A stretch of DNA of 64,000 nt from Chitinophaga solisilvae (GCF_009928525.1 NZ_JAABOK010000021.1:38159-102158), one strand, 5' to 3'. Numbered from the stretch's first letter, positions 48,413 through 57,334 are shown. Made by a program: numbers and translations. The notes: generated by a model from the sequence alone, not told the origin.

Positions 48413-49546
48413 TCAATGGGTGGTGAGGACAGGTACAGGCTGAAACAGGTCAGTATCCGGCCAGCGTGTTTGCGGGTTATTCACCGCCTGCCACATGAGG
48501 CCATCGAGATCATTGAAAAAGCCCTTATCTGTACGGGTATTGCAGAGGATCACCCAGGTGAAGCCATTGGCTGCACGCACAATTTCGGAGGCTGTTCCAG
48601 GCAGCGAACCAGCATGCCACCAGTTGTTATAGACGTTGACCAGCCATCCGAGGGCGTAATTGGGATTGGCTGCAGACGGTGTAGTCATCTGTGTAATGGA
48701 AGCGGAAGACAGTAAATCAGCGCGGGAAGGAAAACCATCCACTGCTGTCAGGAACCTGGCAAGGTCCGTAGCAGTAGCTATCCAGCCGCCATGGGCATCC
48801 ATCCTGGCGATATTATAGATATACGGGTTCTCCTGCTGCTGCCCGTAATACACTACTTCCTGTGGTTTTCTCTCTGCCAGGGTATTGCTGCCTGTTTCCA
48901 TCTGGTGTATACCGGCTTCCTGTAAAAGGGATTGCACGTATGTCTCATAAGACTGGCCGCTGACCTTTTCTATAATACGTCCGAGCAGACAATAGCCAAA
49001 ATTGGAATAGGCATATACCTTTCCTGGCTGATATAATACCGGCTGTTCAATAAGGGTGCGGGAGATCAGGCTGTCAGCCGACAGGGACGGATACAGGAAC
49101 ATCGGATCCCTGGCGTTGTTGGGCCAGGCGCCGGCAGTATGCTGCAACAGCTGACGTACGGTTATTTCCTGTAACCATCCGGAGTACGGTAATTGCCCAT
49201 AGCGGACGCCTAACAGGGCCTGAGCACCGAAAACCTTATCGTCTGCAGACAGCTTACCGGCTTCCGCCAGTTTCAGTATAGCCACGGCCGTTATACACTT
49301 GGATACACTGGCAATCCGGAAGCGGCTGCCTGGAGTTACCCGCTGCCGGGCAGCAGTATCGGCAAAACCGTAACCGCGGGCATACACCAGCTTTCCGTTA
49401 CGGGTAACCGCAACAGATACGCCAGGTACGTTATACTTCTCCATAAAGGTTTTCACCGCCTTGTCTACCTGCGGCACCGCCACCGTATCAGGGAGTGTGC
49501 CGGTGCCGAGTTTTGACAGCAGCAACAGGCTTATCAGTAATTTCAT
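48413..49546 (-). CDS. Class C beta-lactamase-like serine hydrolase
   Basis: A 377-residue exported member of the serine beta-lactamase/D-alanyl-D-alanine carboxypeptidase family (PF00144). The S-x-x-K tetrad is Ser80-V-S-Lys83 (FRIASVSKCITAVAIL), the Y-x-N motif is in V-Y-A-Y-S-N-F-G-Y-C near 167, and a late H-A-G-S-L-P-G near 315 replaces the K-T-G triad, as in many esterase-like members. A signal peptide covers about 1-17. Substrates may be esters or peptidoglycan peptides. Convergent with the ECF pair, with a small 6-bp hairpin (48382-48401) in the gap. Confidence 0.92.
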   Translation of the reverse strand: MKLLISLLLLSKLGTGTLPDTVAVPQVDKAVKTFMEKYNVPGVSVAVTRNGKLVYARGYGFADTAARQRVTPGSRFRIASVSKCITAVAILKLAEAGKLSADDKVFGAQALLGVRYGQLPYSGWLQEITVRQLLQHTAGAWPNNARDPMFLYPSLSADSLISRTLIEQPVLYQPGKVYAYSNFGYCLLGRIIEKVSGQSYETYVQSLLQEAGIHQMETGSNTLAERKPQEVVYYGQQQENPYIYNIARMDAHGGWIATATDLARFLTAVDGFPSRADLLSSASITQMTTPSAANPNYALGWLVNVYNNWWHAGSLPGTASEIVRAANGFTWVILCNTRTDKGFFNDLDGLMWQAVNNPQTRWPDTDLFQPVPVLTTH

Positions 49547-49704
49547 ACGTCAGGATATACACAATAATGATGTTGTGAAGATAGACAAGTCGTGCAGGAA
49601 GGATTAAATTTTGTTTATGAATGACGATCCCGTCAGGTCCGGAGATATGAAAAGCGCCTGAATGGCTTATCTTGTGCGATACTGACATGTCAAAAACAGC
49701 ATAC

Positions 49705-50601
49705 ATGAAACGGATTCTCTTTTTATTACTGGGCAGCACGCTGCTGGCCACCGCCGGCGAAGCCCAGCAAAAGACAGATGTGCAGGCACATCGCGGGGGT
49801 ATGGGCCTGATGCCTGAAAATACTATTCCTGCCATGCTCAATGCCGTAAAGCTGGGAGCACGCACCCTGGAACTGGATTGTATCATTACGGCAGACCGCA
49901 AAGTGGTGGTTTCCCATGATGCTTACATGTCTGCAGAATTTATGCGCCGCCCTGATGGCAACGATATCCCCAAAGCAACTGAAAAGTCGCTGGCATTATT
50001 CTCCATGACCTACGACAGTATTAAAAAATACGACGCCGGCACCAAACCGCATCCACGGTTTCCGCAACAGGAGAAAATGATGGTACACCGGCCGCTGCTG
50101 ACGGACCTGATAGATAGCGTAGAGGCCTATATCCGGCTGCACCACCTCAAACCGGTATATTATAATATGGAAACCAAGTCGTCTGCCGATGGCGATGGCA
50201 CGTATAACCCTGCCCCCAGCGAATTTGTTGCGCTGGTTATGGACGTTATCAACAGAAAAAAAATCGCAGACAGGGTTACCATACAATCTTTCGACATCAG
50301 AACATTGCAGGTGCTGCATAAATCCTTCCCGAAACAACGTACCGCCCTGCTGGTAGGAAACCGGGAGAGTTTTGCAGAAAACATTGCCCGCCTGGGTTTC
50401 ACACCGGATATCTACAGCCCCAACCATGCCCTGGTGACGCCCGCGCTGATACAGAAAGCACATGCCGAAAAAGTACTGGTACTCCCCTGGACAGTAGACG
50501 ACCCGGCAGATATGCAACGCCTGTTATCCCTGGGGGTAGATGGCATTATCACTAATTATCCTGACCGGTTAATCAGCATTGCCGGCAGTTATCAGCAATA
50601 A
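49705..50601 (+). CDS. Glycerophosphodiester phosphodiesterase
   Basis: A 298-residue exported GDPD-family enzyme that splits glycerophosphodiesters to glycerol-3-phosphate and an alcohol. Signal peptide 1-21 (LLATAGEA-Q). The active site is visible: Q-A-H-R-G-G-M-G-L-M-P-E-N-T near 27, the L-E-L-D-C strand near 57, the H in V-V-V-S-H-D near 70, then YNMETKSSADGDG near 152 and the C-terminal P-W-T-V-D-D-P. Glu and Asp ligands for calcium are in place. ATG 49705 gives the cleanest signal peptide; 49687 is possible. A 12-bp hairpin follows (50623-50665). Confidence 0.92.
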   Translation: MKRILFLLLGSTLLATAGEAQQKTDVQAHRGGMGLMPENTIPAMLNAVKLGARTLELDCIITADRKVVVSHDAYMSAEFMRRPDGNDIPKATEKSLALFSMTYDSIKKYDAGTKPHPRFPQQEKMMVHRPLLTDLIDSVEAYIRLHHLKPVYYNMETKSSADGDGTYNPAPSEFVALVMDVINRKKIADRVTIQSFDIRTLQVLHKSFPKQRTALLVGNRESFAENIARLGFTPDIYSPNHALVTPALIQKAHAEKVLVLPWTVDDPADMQRLLSLGVDGIITNYPDRLISIAGSYQQ

Positions 50602-50622
50602 ATTTTTCCGCACAACGGGCTG

Positions 50623-50665
50623 AAATGCAGCATGCATACATCTGTTGGTGTTTCATGCTGCATTT
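50623..50665 (+). terminator. Hairpin after the GDPD gene
   Basis: AAATGCAGCATG (50623-50634) pairs with CATGCTGCATTT (50654-50665) across 19 bases, followed by TTCATTTTC. A likely terminator, though the T-tract is broken. The AATGCAGC motif also occurs in P1 and P12, probably by chance. Confidence 0.6.
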
Positions 50666-50745
50666 TCATTTTCAATAAAATACATATTTATTTGCAGACA
50701 TATTATATAAAATAATTACAAAAAGCTGATAATCTTTATTTTAGA

Positions 50746-50753
50746 TAACTTTG
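50746..50753 (+). promoter_or_regulatory. -7 box for the OmpA-like lipoprotein gene
   Basis: TAACTTTG is an exact TAnnTTTG match, 18 bases before the ATG at 50772, giving a very short leader as is common in Bacteroidota. The -33 region is AT-rich without an exact TTTG. Confidence 0.55.
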
Positions 50754-50771
50754 CAGCAAATACAATCAGAA

Positions 50772-51302
50772 ATGAAAAAAATGTTATTGACCTCACGTTG
50801 CTGGTTATACGCTGTAGCGGTACTTGCGTTGCTGACCTCCTGCGCTTCCTCCAAAAAAAGCACCAGTTCTCAGCAATACATGAATAAACAGTATAAAGAG
50901 CTGAAGAATGTGCTGAACGAAGCGGAAGTAAGTATTATCAAAGACAGTCTCAAAGTGATTTTTCCCAATAATGTGCTGTTTGCCTCTTCTTCTGATCAGC
51001 TGAGAGATGAGATCAAACCTACGTTTTCACATTTTGCGGATGTATTGAACAAATACGATAAAACAAAGATCCTGATTACAGGGCATACAGATAATACCGG
51101 AACTGCGGCATATAACCGCGAGTTATCCGAACGCCGCGCTGAAAGCACCAAACGTTTACTGGGGCAATACCAGGTAAATAATGACAGGATGTTTACCTGG
51201 GGACAATCTGACCGCGATCCGATTGCTACTAACGACACTGAGGCAGGGAAAGCAAAAAACAGAAGAGTAGAATTTGTGATTCTGTATGATGTAAAACAAT
51301 AA
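50772..51302 (+). CDS. OmpA family lipoprotein
   Basis: A 176-residue outer-membrane lipoprotein. Lipobox A-L-L-T-S-C-A with the acylated Cys near 24, a Ser/Lys-rich linker and a peptidoglycan-binding OmpA C-terminal domain (about 60-170): V-L-F-A-S-S-S near 72, I-L-I-T-G-H-T-D-N-T-G near 101, NRELSERRAESTKRLL, and the final K-N-R-R-V-E-F-V. It links the outer membrane to the wall. The ATG at 50772 gives the lipoprotein signal; the TTG at 50751 lies inside the promoter. It ends before a strong terminator. Confidence 0.93.
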   Translation: MKKMLLTSRCWLYAVAVLALLTSCASSKKSTSSQQYMNKQYKELKNVLNEAEVSIIKDSLKVIFPNNVLFASSSDQLRDEIKPTFSHFADVLNKYDKTKILITGHTDNTGTAAYNRELSERRAESTKRLLGQYQVNNDRMFTWGQSDRDPIATNDTEAGKAKNRRVEFVILYDVKQ

Positions 51303-51322
51303 ATACTTATTACTTCATCAAT

Positions 51323-51355
51323 AAAAACCGCGGCAGTAATTCTGCCGCGGTTTTT
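51323..51355 (+). terminator. Intrinsic terminator after the OmpA-like gene
   Basis: AAAAACCGCGGCAG pairs with CTGCCGCGGTTTTT (14 bp, 5-base loop), followed by T residues. Strong in the plus direction and symmetrical enough to work in both. Confidence 0.93.
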
Positions 51356-51360
51356 TTATT

Positions 51361-51841
51361 CCATCTATCAGCATTCCTAACAAGCCATTAACACAACCGG
51401 CGGCTACACTGAAAACCGGCTACACCCTACTGTTGCAATTCTTCAGCATCGGCAGCAGCAGCCTATACATCTGATGAAAACTATATTCATATTTTTTCAC
51501 TCAAAAAATTCTTTTTTTGATTTGCTTATTGTATTATTGTAATACAAGACCAAAATCTGTACGCAATAAGTCCCGGCTCAGGGATGTTTGGAATAAGACA
51601 AATCTGATCAAACCCGACTAACAAACAACATTTAGTAAATCTGTTTAAACCTTCAGTAAACCCGTAGTAGTAAATCTGTTGGCTGACAACGTTTTCAGGC
51701 TGTCAACATTTTTCATTATCCGCAAACCATTATAAAAATCCTTCAGCAACGCAAAACAAATTGTTGCTGCGGATGCTTATGTTATCCTGTATCATGCTGT
51801 TTGCTGAGCATCCTCCACAAATACCCAAAATAAACAACAAC
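51361..51841. other. Control region upstream of the metalloprotease array
   Basis: About 480 AT-rich bases without a gene. A perfect inverted repeat TTGTATTA-TTG-TAATACAA lies at 51529-51547, a possible operator. Two direct copies of AGTAAATCTGTT lie at 51634-51645 and 51669-51680, 35 bases apart, with a degenerate AGTAAA between. The last 75 bases before the first protease start resemble the leaders before the third and fourth copies (GCAGATGC..ATTATCCTGTAT..), so leader and gene were duplicated together. Confidence 0.55.
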
Positions 51842-52576
51842 ATGAAAATACGCTTTCACGTTATTGCTTTCATGACGCTGACAGTGCTGATACTGGCCGC
51901 CTGCAGCAAAAATACGGAGATACCTGTTAATCCTGATTCCCAAAGTAATGCAGATAAAGTACTGGCCTTTATTCAAGGCATGGGCTACAGCGGCAGCAGC
52001 ATCGTTGATAACGGTAACGCTTATATTGTAGCAGGTGATGTGCGCTTTCCGAAAAACATGCAGGTGCCTGATACTAAAATCAGGACAGAACAAAAATGGA
52101 CAGGCAGCATACTAACGCGGGCTAACTCCCAGAATATACGTATTAAAGTTGATCCCAGTATGACTTCCATGATGGCTGAAATCCAATCCGCCGTGAACAA
52201 CTGGAATACTGCAGAAGCCATCTGGTTGCACTTTGTAGTGGTAACCAGTACGTCATATGATATCCTGATCAAGGATGCCGATCTGGGTACCGGCATATGC
52301 GGACAAGCCACATTCCCGTCCAATGGCGCTGCAGGCAATCTGGTCCTCATCAACAAGGCATACATTGCAAATCATAGTTTTTCGCAACGGCAACGTACCA
52401 TCACACATGAACTGGGGCATACTATTTCCCTCATGCATACCAATAGGCCAGGTGGCGTTCGGATACCGGGAACTCCCCCTACTGATGCAAGTTCCCTGAT
52501 GAATGAAGGACAATGTAATAGCGGCGCAACTGTATTATCAGCTGATGATAAAAAAGCAGTTCAGTGGTTATATTAA
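51842..52576 (+). CDS. M57-type HEIGH metalloprotease lipoprotein, copy 1
   Basis: A 244-residue lipoprotein: lipobox V-L-I-L-A-A-C with Cys at about 20, then the Peptidase_M57 domain. The zinc site is H-E-L-G-H-T-I-S-L-M-H-T-N (HExGHxxxxxH), followed by the Met-turn-like S-S-L-M-N-E-G-Q-C. The N-terminal part carries the family's conserved I-V-D-N-G-N-A-Y-I-V-A-G-D-V-R-F-P segment. M57 members are extracellular zinc peptidases of the metzincin kind; substrates are unknown. ATG 51842 is chosen because it gives the lipoprotein signal; the longer frame upstream is not a signal. A 53-base stretch (52040-52092) is identical to copy 2. First of five tandem copies. Confidence 0.9.
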   Translation: MKIRFHVIAFMTLTVLILAACSKNTEIPVNPDSQSNADKVLAFIQGMGYSGSSIVDNGNAYIVAGDVRFPKNMQVPDTKIRTEQKWTGSILTRANSQNIRIKVDPSMTSMMAEIQSAVNNWNTAEAIWLHFVVVTSTSYDILIKDADLGTGICGQATFPSNGAAGNLVLINKAYIANHSFSQRQRTITHELGHTISLMHTNRPGGVRIPGTPPTDASSLMNEGQCNSGATVLSADDKKAVQWLY

Positions 52577-52681
52577 TAATACATATCGCGTCAATGCCAA
52601 AAAGGGGTTAAACCTGCCTGTACATCATAATAACATACAGCTATTCTGAGCTTCACCCGGAAATACCCAAAATAAAAACAC

Positions 52682-53404
52682 ATGAAAATAAGCTATCAAG
52701 TTATTGGCTCCCTGATGTTGATACTGGCTGCCTGCAGCAAAAATACAGACACACCGGTTAATACTAAACTTCAAAATAATGCAGATAAAGTGATGGCCTT
52801 TATTCAAAGTATGGGCTATAAAAGCAGCAATATTGTTGATAACGGTGACGCCTATATTGTAGCAGGCGACGTGCGCTTTCCGAAAAACATGCAGGTGCCT
52901 GATACTAAAATCAGGACAGAACATAGATGGACAGGCAGTAAACTTTCGGTAGCCAATGCAGCGAACATCCGCATTAAAATCGATTCCAGCATGACTTCGA
53001 TGACAGCAGAAATAAAAATTGCTATTAATCAATGGAATGATTCCAGGGCTCCGGGACTGCATTTTTCTTTATCCGCCGGAGATTATGATATCCTGATAAA
53101 AGATGCTGACCTGGGTACCGGTAACTGCGGACAGGCGACCTTTCCTTCCGGCGGCGCAGCAGGCAACCTGATCCTGGTCAACAAAACATATATAGCAAGT
53201 CACACACAGGCCCAGCGGCAACGCACCATTATGCATGAAATGGGGCACACCATTTCTCTGATGCATACCAATGAAACGGAAGGTATTCTGACTAATTCAA
53301 ACCTGCCAGACATATTATCTCTTATGAACGGAGGGCAATGCAACACCGGCCCTTTTATACTATCAGCCGGCGATAAAAGAGCCGTTGCATGGTTATATCC
53401 ATGA
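52682..53404 (+). CDS. M57-type HEIGH metalloprotease lipoprotein, copy 2
   Basis: A 240-residue lipoprotein with lipobox L-I-L-A-A-C (Cys at about 18). Zinc site variant: H-E-M-G-H-T-I-S-L-M-H-T-N; Met-turn L-S-L-M-N-G-G-Q-C. The Ile/Leu of HEIGH is Met here, the most divergent site of the five, yet all three His and the Glu are kept. It follows copy 1 by 105 bases with a leader only partly like those of the other copies. The most distinctive internal change is GTGNCGQATF in place of GTGICGQ. Confidence 0.88.
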   Translation: MKISYQVIGSLMLILAACSKNTDTPVNTKLQNNADKVMAFIQSMGYKSSNIVDNGDAYIVAGDVRFPKNMQVPDTKIRTEHRWTGSKLSVANAANIRIKIDSSMTSMTAEIKIAINQWNDSRAPGLHFSLSAGDYDILIKDADLGTGNCGQATFPSGGAAGNLILVNKTYIASHTQAQRQRTIMHEMGHTISLMHTNETEGILTNSNLPDILSLMNGGQCNTGPFILSAGDKRAVAWLYP

Positions 53405-53513
53405 CAGGTAACACTAAAAAGCAGGCTGCAATAGAAAGGTTTTGTTACTGCAGATGCACATATGATCCTGTATATGCTGATCGTCATCCACTAACACCCA
53501 AAATGAAACCAAC

Positions 53514-54239
53514 ATGAAAAAACACTTTCAAGTAATTGCTGCCTTGATGCTGATACTATCCGCATGCGGCAAAAACACAGACATACCGGTTAATCCCGAT
53601 CCGCAAAGCAATGCGGACAAAGTACTGGCCTTCATCCATAGTATGGGATATACAGCAGGCAGTATCGTTGATAACGGTGACGCCTACATTGTAGCAGGCG
53701 ACGTGCGCTTCCCGAAAAACATGCAGGTGCCTGACAGCAAAGCAAATACGGAACAAAGATGGACCGGCAGCAAAATTTCAGTTGCCAATGCACTGAACGT
53801 CCGTATCAAAATTGACCCCAGCATATCTGTCATGTCAGCTGAAATAAATGGTGCAGTAAATCTCTGGAATACTGCCGGTGCGCCTGGCTTACACATATCA
53901 GTGGTAACCGGAGCTGCTTATGATATATTGATAAAAGATACTAATCTAGGTACCGGTATCTGCGGACAGGGCACCTTCCCTTCCGGAGGAGCCGCAGGCG
54001 CGCTGATCCAGATCAACAAATCCTTTATTACAGGAAATAGCTTTGCTCAGCGGCAGCGTACTATCGCTCATGAAATCGGGCATAACATTTCACTCATGCA
54101 TACCAACGAGGCAGGTGGATTATTGATTCCAGGCAGTCAGCCTGACCTAATTAGTCTCATGAACGGAGGCCAGTGCAATTCTGGCGCCACTACATTGTCA
54201 CCCAAAGATAAAAATGCCGTTAAATGGCTGTATCCCTGA
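53514..54239 (+). CDS. M57-type HEIGH metalloprotease lipoprotein, copy 3
   Basis: A 241-residue lipoprotein with lipobox L-I-L-S-A-C-G. Zinc site H-E-I-G-H-N-I-S-L-M-H-T-N and Met-turn I-S-L-M-N-G-G-Q-C; both complete. Asn replaces Thr after the second His compared with copies 1, 2 and 5, a change shared with copy 4. Its 75-base leader is very like that of copy 4 (GCAGATGCACA..ATCCTGTATAT..CATCCAC), so copies 3 and 4 are the closest neighbours in leader sequence. Confidence 0.9.
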   Translation: MKKHFQVIAALMLILSACGKNTDIPVNPDPQSNADKVLAFIHSMGYTAGSIVDNGDAYIVAGDVRFPKNMQVPDSKANTEQRWTGSKISVANALNVRIKIDPSISVMSAEINGAVNLWNTAGAPGLHISVVTGAAYDILIKDTNLGTGICGQGTFPSGGAAGALIQINKSFITGNSFAQRQRTIAHEIGHNISLMHTNEAGGLLIPGSQPDLISLMNGGQCNSGATTLSPKDKNAVKWLYP

Positions 54240-54351
54240 TTGGTACTGCTATAAAATATTCCGCAACGGGAAACAGTTTGTTTCTGCAGATGCACACATT
54301 ATCCTGTATATTTTCTGATCGTCATCCACAATTACCCAAAATTAAACCAAA

Positions 54352-55083
54352 ATGAAAAAAACCCTTCAAGCTCTCGCTTCAATTGCGCTGTCAGCGTTAA
54401 TCCTGTCAGCATGTAGCAAAAACTCAGATGCACCTGTAACTCCTGATCAAAAAGGAGATAAAGTATTAGACTTTATCCAAAGCATGGGTTATCCTTCCAG
54501 CAGCATCGTTGATAACGGTGACGCCTATATCGTGGAAGGCGACGTACGCTTCCCGAAAGACATGCAGGTTCCTGACAGCAAACTTTCCACAGAACAGAAA
54601 TGGACAGGCAGTAAGCTGACAGCAGCCAACGCACTGAACGTTCGTATTAAAGTTGATGCAAGCATGACCTCCATGGGAGCTGAAATCACTTCTGCTGTGA
54701 ACCAGTGGAATACTTCCGGCGCTGCAGGTTTACATGTTACTGTAGTAACCGGCGCTTCCTATGATATCCTGATCAAGGATACCAACCTGGGTGCTGGTAT
54801 CTGCGGACAGGGTACTTTCCCTTCAGGCGGTGCAGCAGGTAACCTGATCCAGATCAACAAAGCCTACATTGCAGGTAACAGCTTCGCACAGCGTCAGCGC
54901 ACTATCACACATGAAATCGGACATAACATTTCCATCATGCACACTAACCAGTCCGGTGGCTTACTGATTACAGGAACCCCTCCTACTGATGCCATCTCTC
55001 TGATGAATGCAGGTCAGTGCAACAGCGGCGCTACTGTATTATCACCTAATGATAAAGTAGCTGTTCAGTGGCTGTACCCTTGA
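54352..55083 (+). CDS. M57-type HEIGH metalloprotease lipoprotein, copy 4
   Basis: A 243-residue lipoprotein, lipobox L-I-L-S-A-C-S, zinc site H-E-I-G-H-N-I-S-I-M-H-T-N and Met-turn I-S-L-M-N-A-G-Q-C. It has more Thr/Ser and a shorter linker after the lipid Cys (D-Q-K-G-D-K) than copies 1-3. Codon use here is richer in common codons (GCT, GGT, CAC) than in its neighbours, which may mean higher expression. It starts 112 bases after copy 3. Confidence 0.9.
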   Translation: MKKTLQALASIALSALILSACSKNSDAPVTPDQKGDKVLDFIQSMGYPSSSIVDNGDAYIVEGDVRFPKDMQVPDSKLSTEQKWTGSKLTAANALNVRIKVDASMTSMGAEITSAVNQWNTSGAAGLHVTVVTGASYDILIKDTNLGAGICGQGTFPSGGAAGNLIQINKAYIAGNSFAQRQRTITHEIGHNISIMHTNQSGGLLITGTPPTDAISLMNAGQCNSGATVLSPNDKVAVQWLYP

Positions 55084-55128
55084 TAAACCGGCTTCATACT
55101 GCTGTTTCCTACTAAAACCTGAACCGTT

Positions 55129-55863
55129 ATGGTAAAATCTCTTACATCAATCGTGATTATTGTGCTGTCAGTCCTATTCCTGGCAGCCTGTAACAAAAAA
55201 CCGGATGCTGTCACTCCTGCAAAAGGAGATCAGGCAGCTAAAGTATATTCCTTTATTCTCAGTATGGGCTATTCTTCCGGCAGCATCGTTGATAACGGTG
55301 ACGCTTATATTGTACAGGGAGATATCCGGTTTCCGAAAGATATGCAGGTACCTGACGGCACAGTTTCAACGGAACAAAGATGGAGCGGCAGCAGAGTGGC
55401 TAATGCCTTAGTCAGGAACATCCGTATAAAAGTAGACGCCAGCATGACCTCCATGGTGAGCGAACTCAATTTTGCGGTGAATCAGTACAATACTGTGGGC
55501 AGTACCTCTTTGCATATGTCAGTGGTCACAGGCGCTACATATGATGTGCTGATCAGGGATGCCAACCTCGGGCCAGGGGTATGCGGACTATCCAACTTCC
55601 CTACCGGAGGCGCTCCCGGCAACCTGATCCAGATTAACAAATCATATATTTCCGGACATAGCTTTGCCCAGCGGCAGCGCACCATTGCGCATGAACTAGG
55701 ACATACTATCGGCCTCTCACATACCAATGAAATGGGGGGAGTTGCTATTCCGGGAACACCAGTAGATCCGCTGTCGCTGATGAATGCAGGGGAATGCGGT
55801 ACAGGTGCTACTATGCTTTCCAATTATGACAAGGCAGCCATCCGCTACTTATACCCGTTATAA
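55129..55863 (+). CDS. M57-type HEIGH metalloprotease lipoprotein, copy 5
   Basis: A 244-residue lipoprotein and the most diverged copy: lipobox V-L-F-L-A-A-C-N, zinc site H-E-L-G-H-T-I-G-L-S-H-T-N, Met-turn L-S-L-M-N-A-G-E-C. The HExGHxxGLxH form with Gly is closest to the general metzincin pattern. Its leader is short (45 bases) and not like those of copies 1, 3 and 4, so it probably shares the transcript of copy 4. A terminator follows at 55976-55999. Confidence 0.89.
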   Translation: MVKSLTSIVIIVLSVLFLAACNKKPDAVTPAKGDQAAKVYSFILSMGYSSGSIVDNGDAYIVQGDIRFPKDMQVPDGTVSTEQRWSGSRVANALVRNIRIKVDASMTSMVSELNFAVNQYNTVGSTSLHMSVVTGATYDVLIRDANLGPGVCGLSNFPTGGAPGNLIQINKSYISGHSFAQRQRTIAHELGHTIGLSHTNEMGGVAIPGTPVDPLSLMNAGECGTGATMLSNYDKAAIRYLYPL

Positions 55864-55975
55864 CGGGTGCGTATCATCCGGCACTTATCCAAAGTCCAAC
55901 GAAAATTGCTACCAATCTGAAAGGACAATCGTAGCATTATCTATTCCAGCATGATCAGAATATAATACAGGATAG

Positions 55976-55999
55976 GGGTGTACCTGAACAGGTACACCC
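55976..55999 (+). terminator. Terminator after the metalloprotease array
   Basis: GGGTGTACCT (55976-55985) pairs with AGGTACACCC (55990-55999), GAAC loop, followed by TTCTTTTTG. It ends the five-gene array 112 bases after copy 5 and just before the convergent aminotransferase gene. Confidence 0.9.
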
Positions 56000-56018
56000 T
56001 TCTTTTTGTTACCGTGGT

Positions 56019-57218
56019 TCACATTTGTTTTACTTTACTGATAAATTCGTCTAATTCGTCTGCAGTATTATAATAGTGCGGAGAAGCGCGAAGCGCCCAC
56101 TGCACCTGTTTTTCATCAAAATCAATTACCGCAAATCCCCGGTAGCTGGGCACCACATTGATTTTCTGCTGCCTGAACTGATCTACCAGCTTTACCGGAT
56201 CATCACCTTTCATGGTAAAGGTGACCAGCCCTCCCAGCTCCGGACCTCTGTCCAGAACATTAACGCCGGGGATCTCTGCCAGCTCCCGCCGCAGATGGGC
56301 AGCCAGTGATTTCACGCGCTGCCAGATGCGGCCTTCTCCTACCTGCCGGCAATATTCCAGCGCATAGCGTGTACCCAGCACCTGCGCATAGGCGAATTCC
56401 CAGTCTTCAAAACGGGTGGCATCTGCCCGCTGCCGGTACTCATCCTTTTCTATCCATTCCGCTCCGCGCATATCAATAAACAGCGGTTCCAGTCCGGCCT
56501 GCAGCGCCCTGTCTGACACATACAGGAAACCCGTACCCCGCGGGCCGCGCAGAAACTTTCTGCAGGTAACACTGAGAAAGTCGCATTGCAGCGTTGTTAC
56601 ATCCAGCGGCATCTGCCCGATAGACTGGCACGCATCCAGGAGGTACCAGGTGTCGTACTGCCGGACAATATCCCCTATTTCCTCTACCGGCTGCACCAGC
56701 CCGGAATTGGTAGGAATATGCGTGATCGATACCAGCTTCGGACGCAGGGCTTTCAGCTGCCGTTCCAGGTCTTCCAGGTCCACACCACCTTCCGGCGCAT
56801 TGCGGACACGCGCTATCTTTATACCAAAACGCTTCTGCAGGGAAAGAAACTGTATCTGGTTGGAAATAAAATCATCATTGGAAGTAAGTATTACATCGCC
56901 TGCTACAAAGGGAATTGATGATAAGGCGCGGGTATAGGCATCTGTAGCACTGGAGGTAAAGGCTATATTGGAAGGACGCGCATTAATCAGCGCCGCAGCC
57001 GCCGTATAAAATCCTCTGATGTCCTCCGCTTTGAGGGCTGCCGCCTCATACCCGCCGATAGTAGCTTCCAGCTGGATATAATCTGTAACGGCATTGGTGA
57101 CGATATCGGGCATCAGTCCTGCCCCCGCATTATTTAAATGTATGACATGTTCACATCCCCGGGTTTCCTTTCTCAGCGAAATTATTTCACCGGTAGAAAA
57201 TTGCGTTTGCATATGCAT
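56019..57218 (-). CDS. Class V aminotransferase-fold PLP enzyme
   Basis: A 399-residue fold-type I PLP enzyme of the class V (NifS/EgtE-like) group. The early L-N-N-A-G-A-G-L-M-P marks the family start; the ITHIPTNSGLVQPVEEIG segment near 166 and Y-L-L-D-A-C-Q-S-I-G-Q near 194 hold the PLP-binding Asp; the Schiff-base Lys is in V-T-C-R-K-F-L-R-G-P-R-G-T-G-F near 217. It could be a cysteine desulfurase, kynureninase-like or C-S lyase; neighbouring ergothioneine genes are absent. Divergent from an Lrp/AsnC regulator with a 116-base control region, which may be the regulator's target. A possible -7 box TAATTTTG lies at 57240-57247 on the minus strand. Confidence 0.9.
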   Translation of the reverse strand: MHMQTQFSTGEIISLRKETRGCEHVIHLNNAGAGLMPDIVTNAVTDYIQLEATIGGYEAAALKAEDIRGFYTAAAALINARPSNIAFTSSATDAYTRALSSIPFVAGDVILTSNDDFISNQIQFLSLQKRFGIKIARVRNAPEGGVDLEDLERQLKALRPKLVSITHIPTNSGLVQPVEEIGDIVRQYDTWYLLDACQSIGQMPLDVTTLQCDFLSVTCRKFLRGPRGTGFLYVSDRALQAGLEPLFIDMRGAEWIEKDEYRQRADATRFEDWEFAYAQVLGTRYALEYCRQVGEGRIWQRVKSLAAHLRRELAEIPGVNVLDRGPELGGLVTFTMKGDDPVKLVDQFRQQKINVVPSYRGFAVIDFDEKQVQWALRASPHYYNTADELDEFISKVKQM

Positions 57219-57334
57219 AATAATCTGTTAATTTGATAACAAAATTACCTGCTGCCTGCTGCTGAAAAGTTGCAAATACAACACTTCAACGGGTTTTTAC
57301 TTTAATTTTCACTGCCTAAACGCATAAAAACTGC

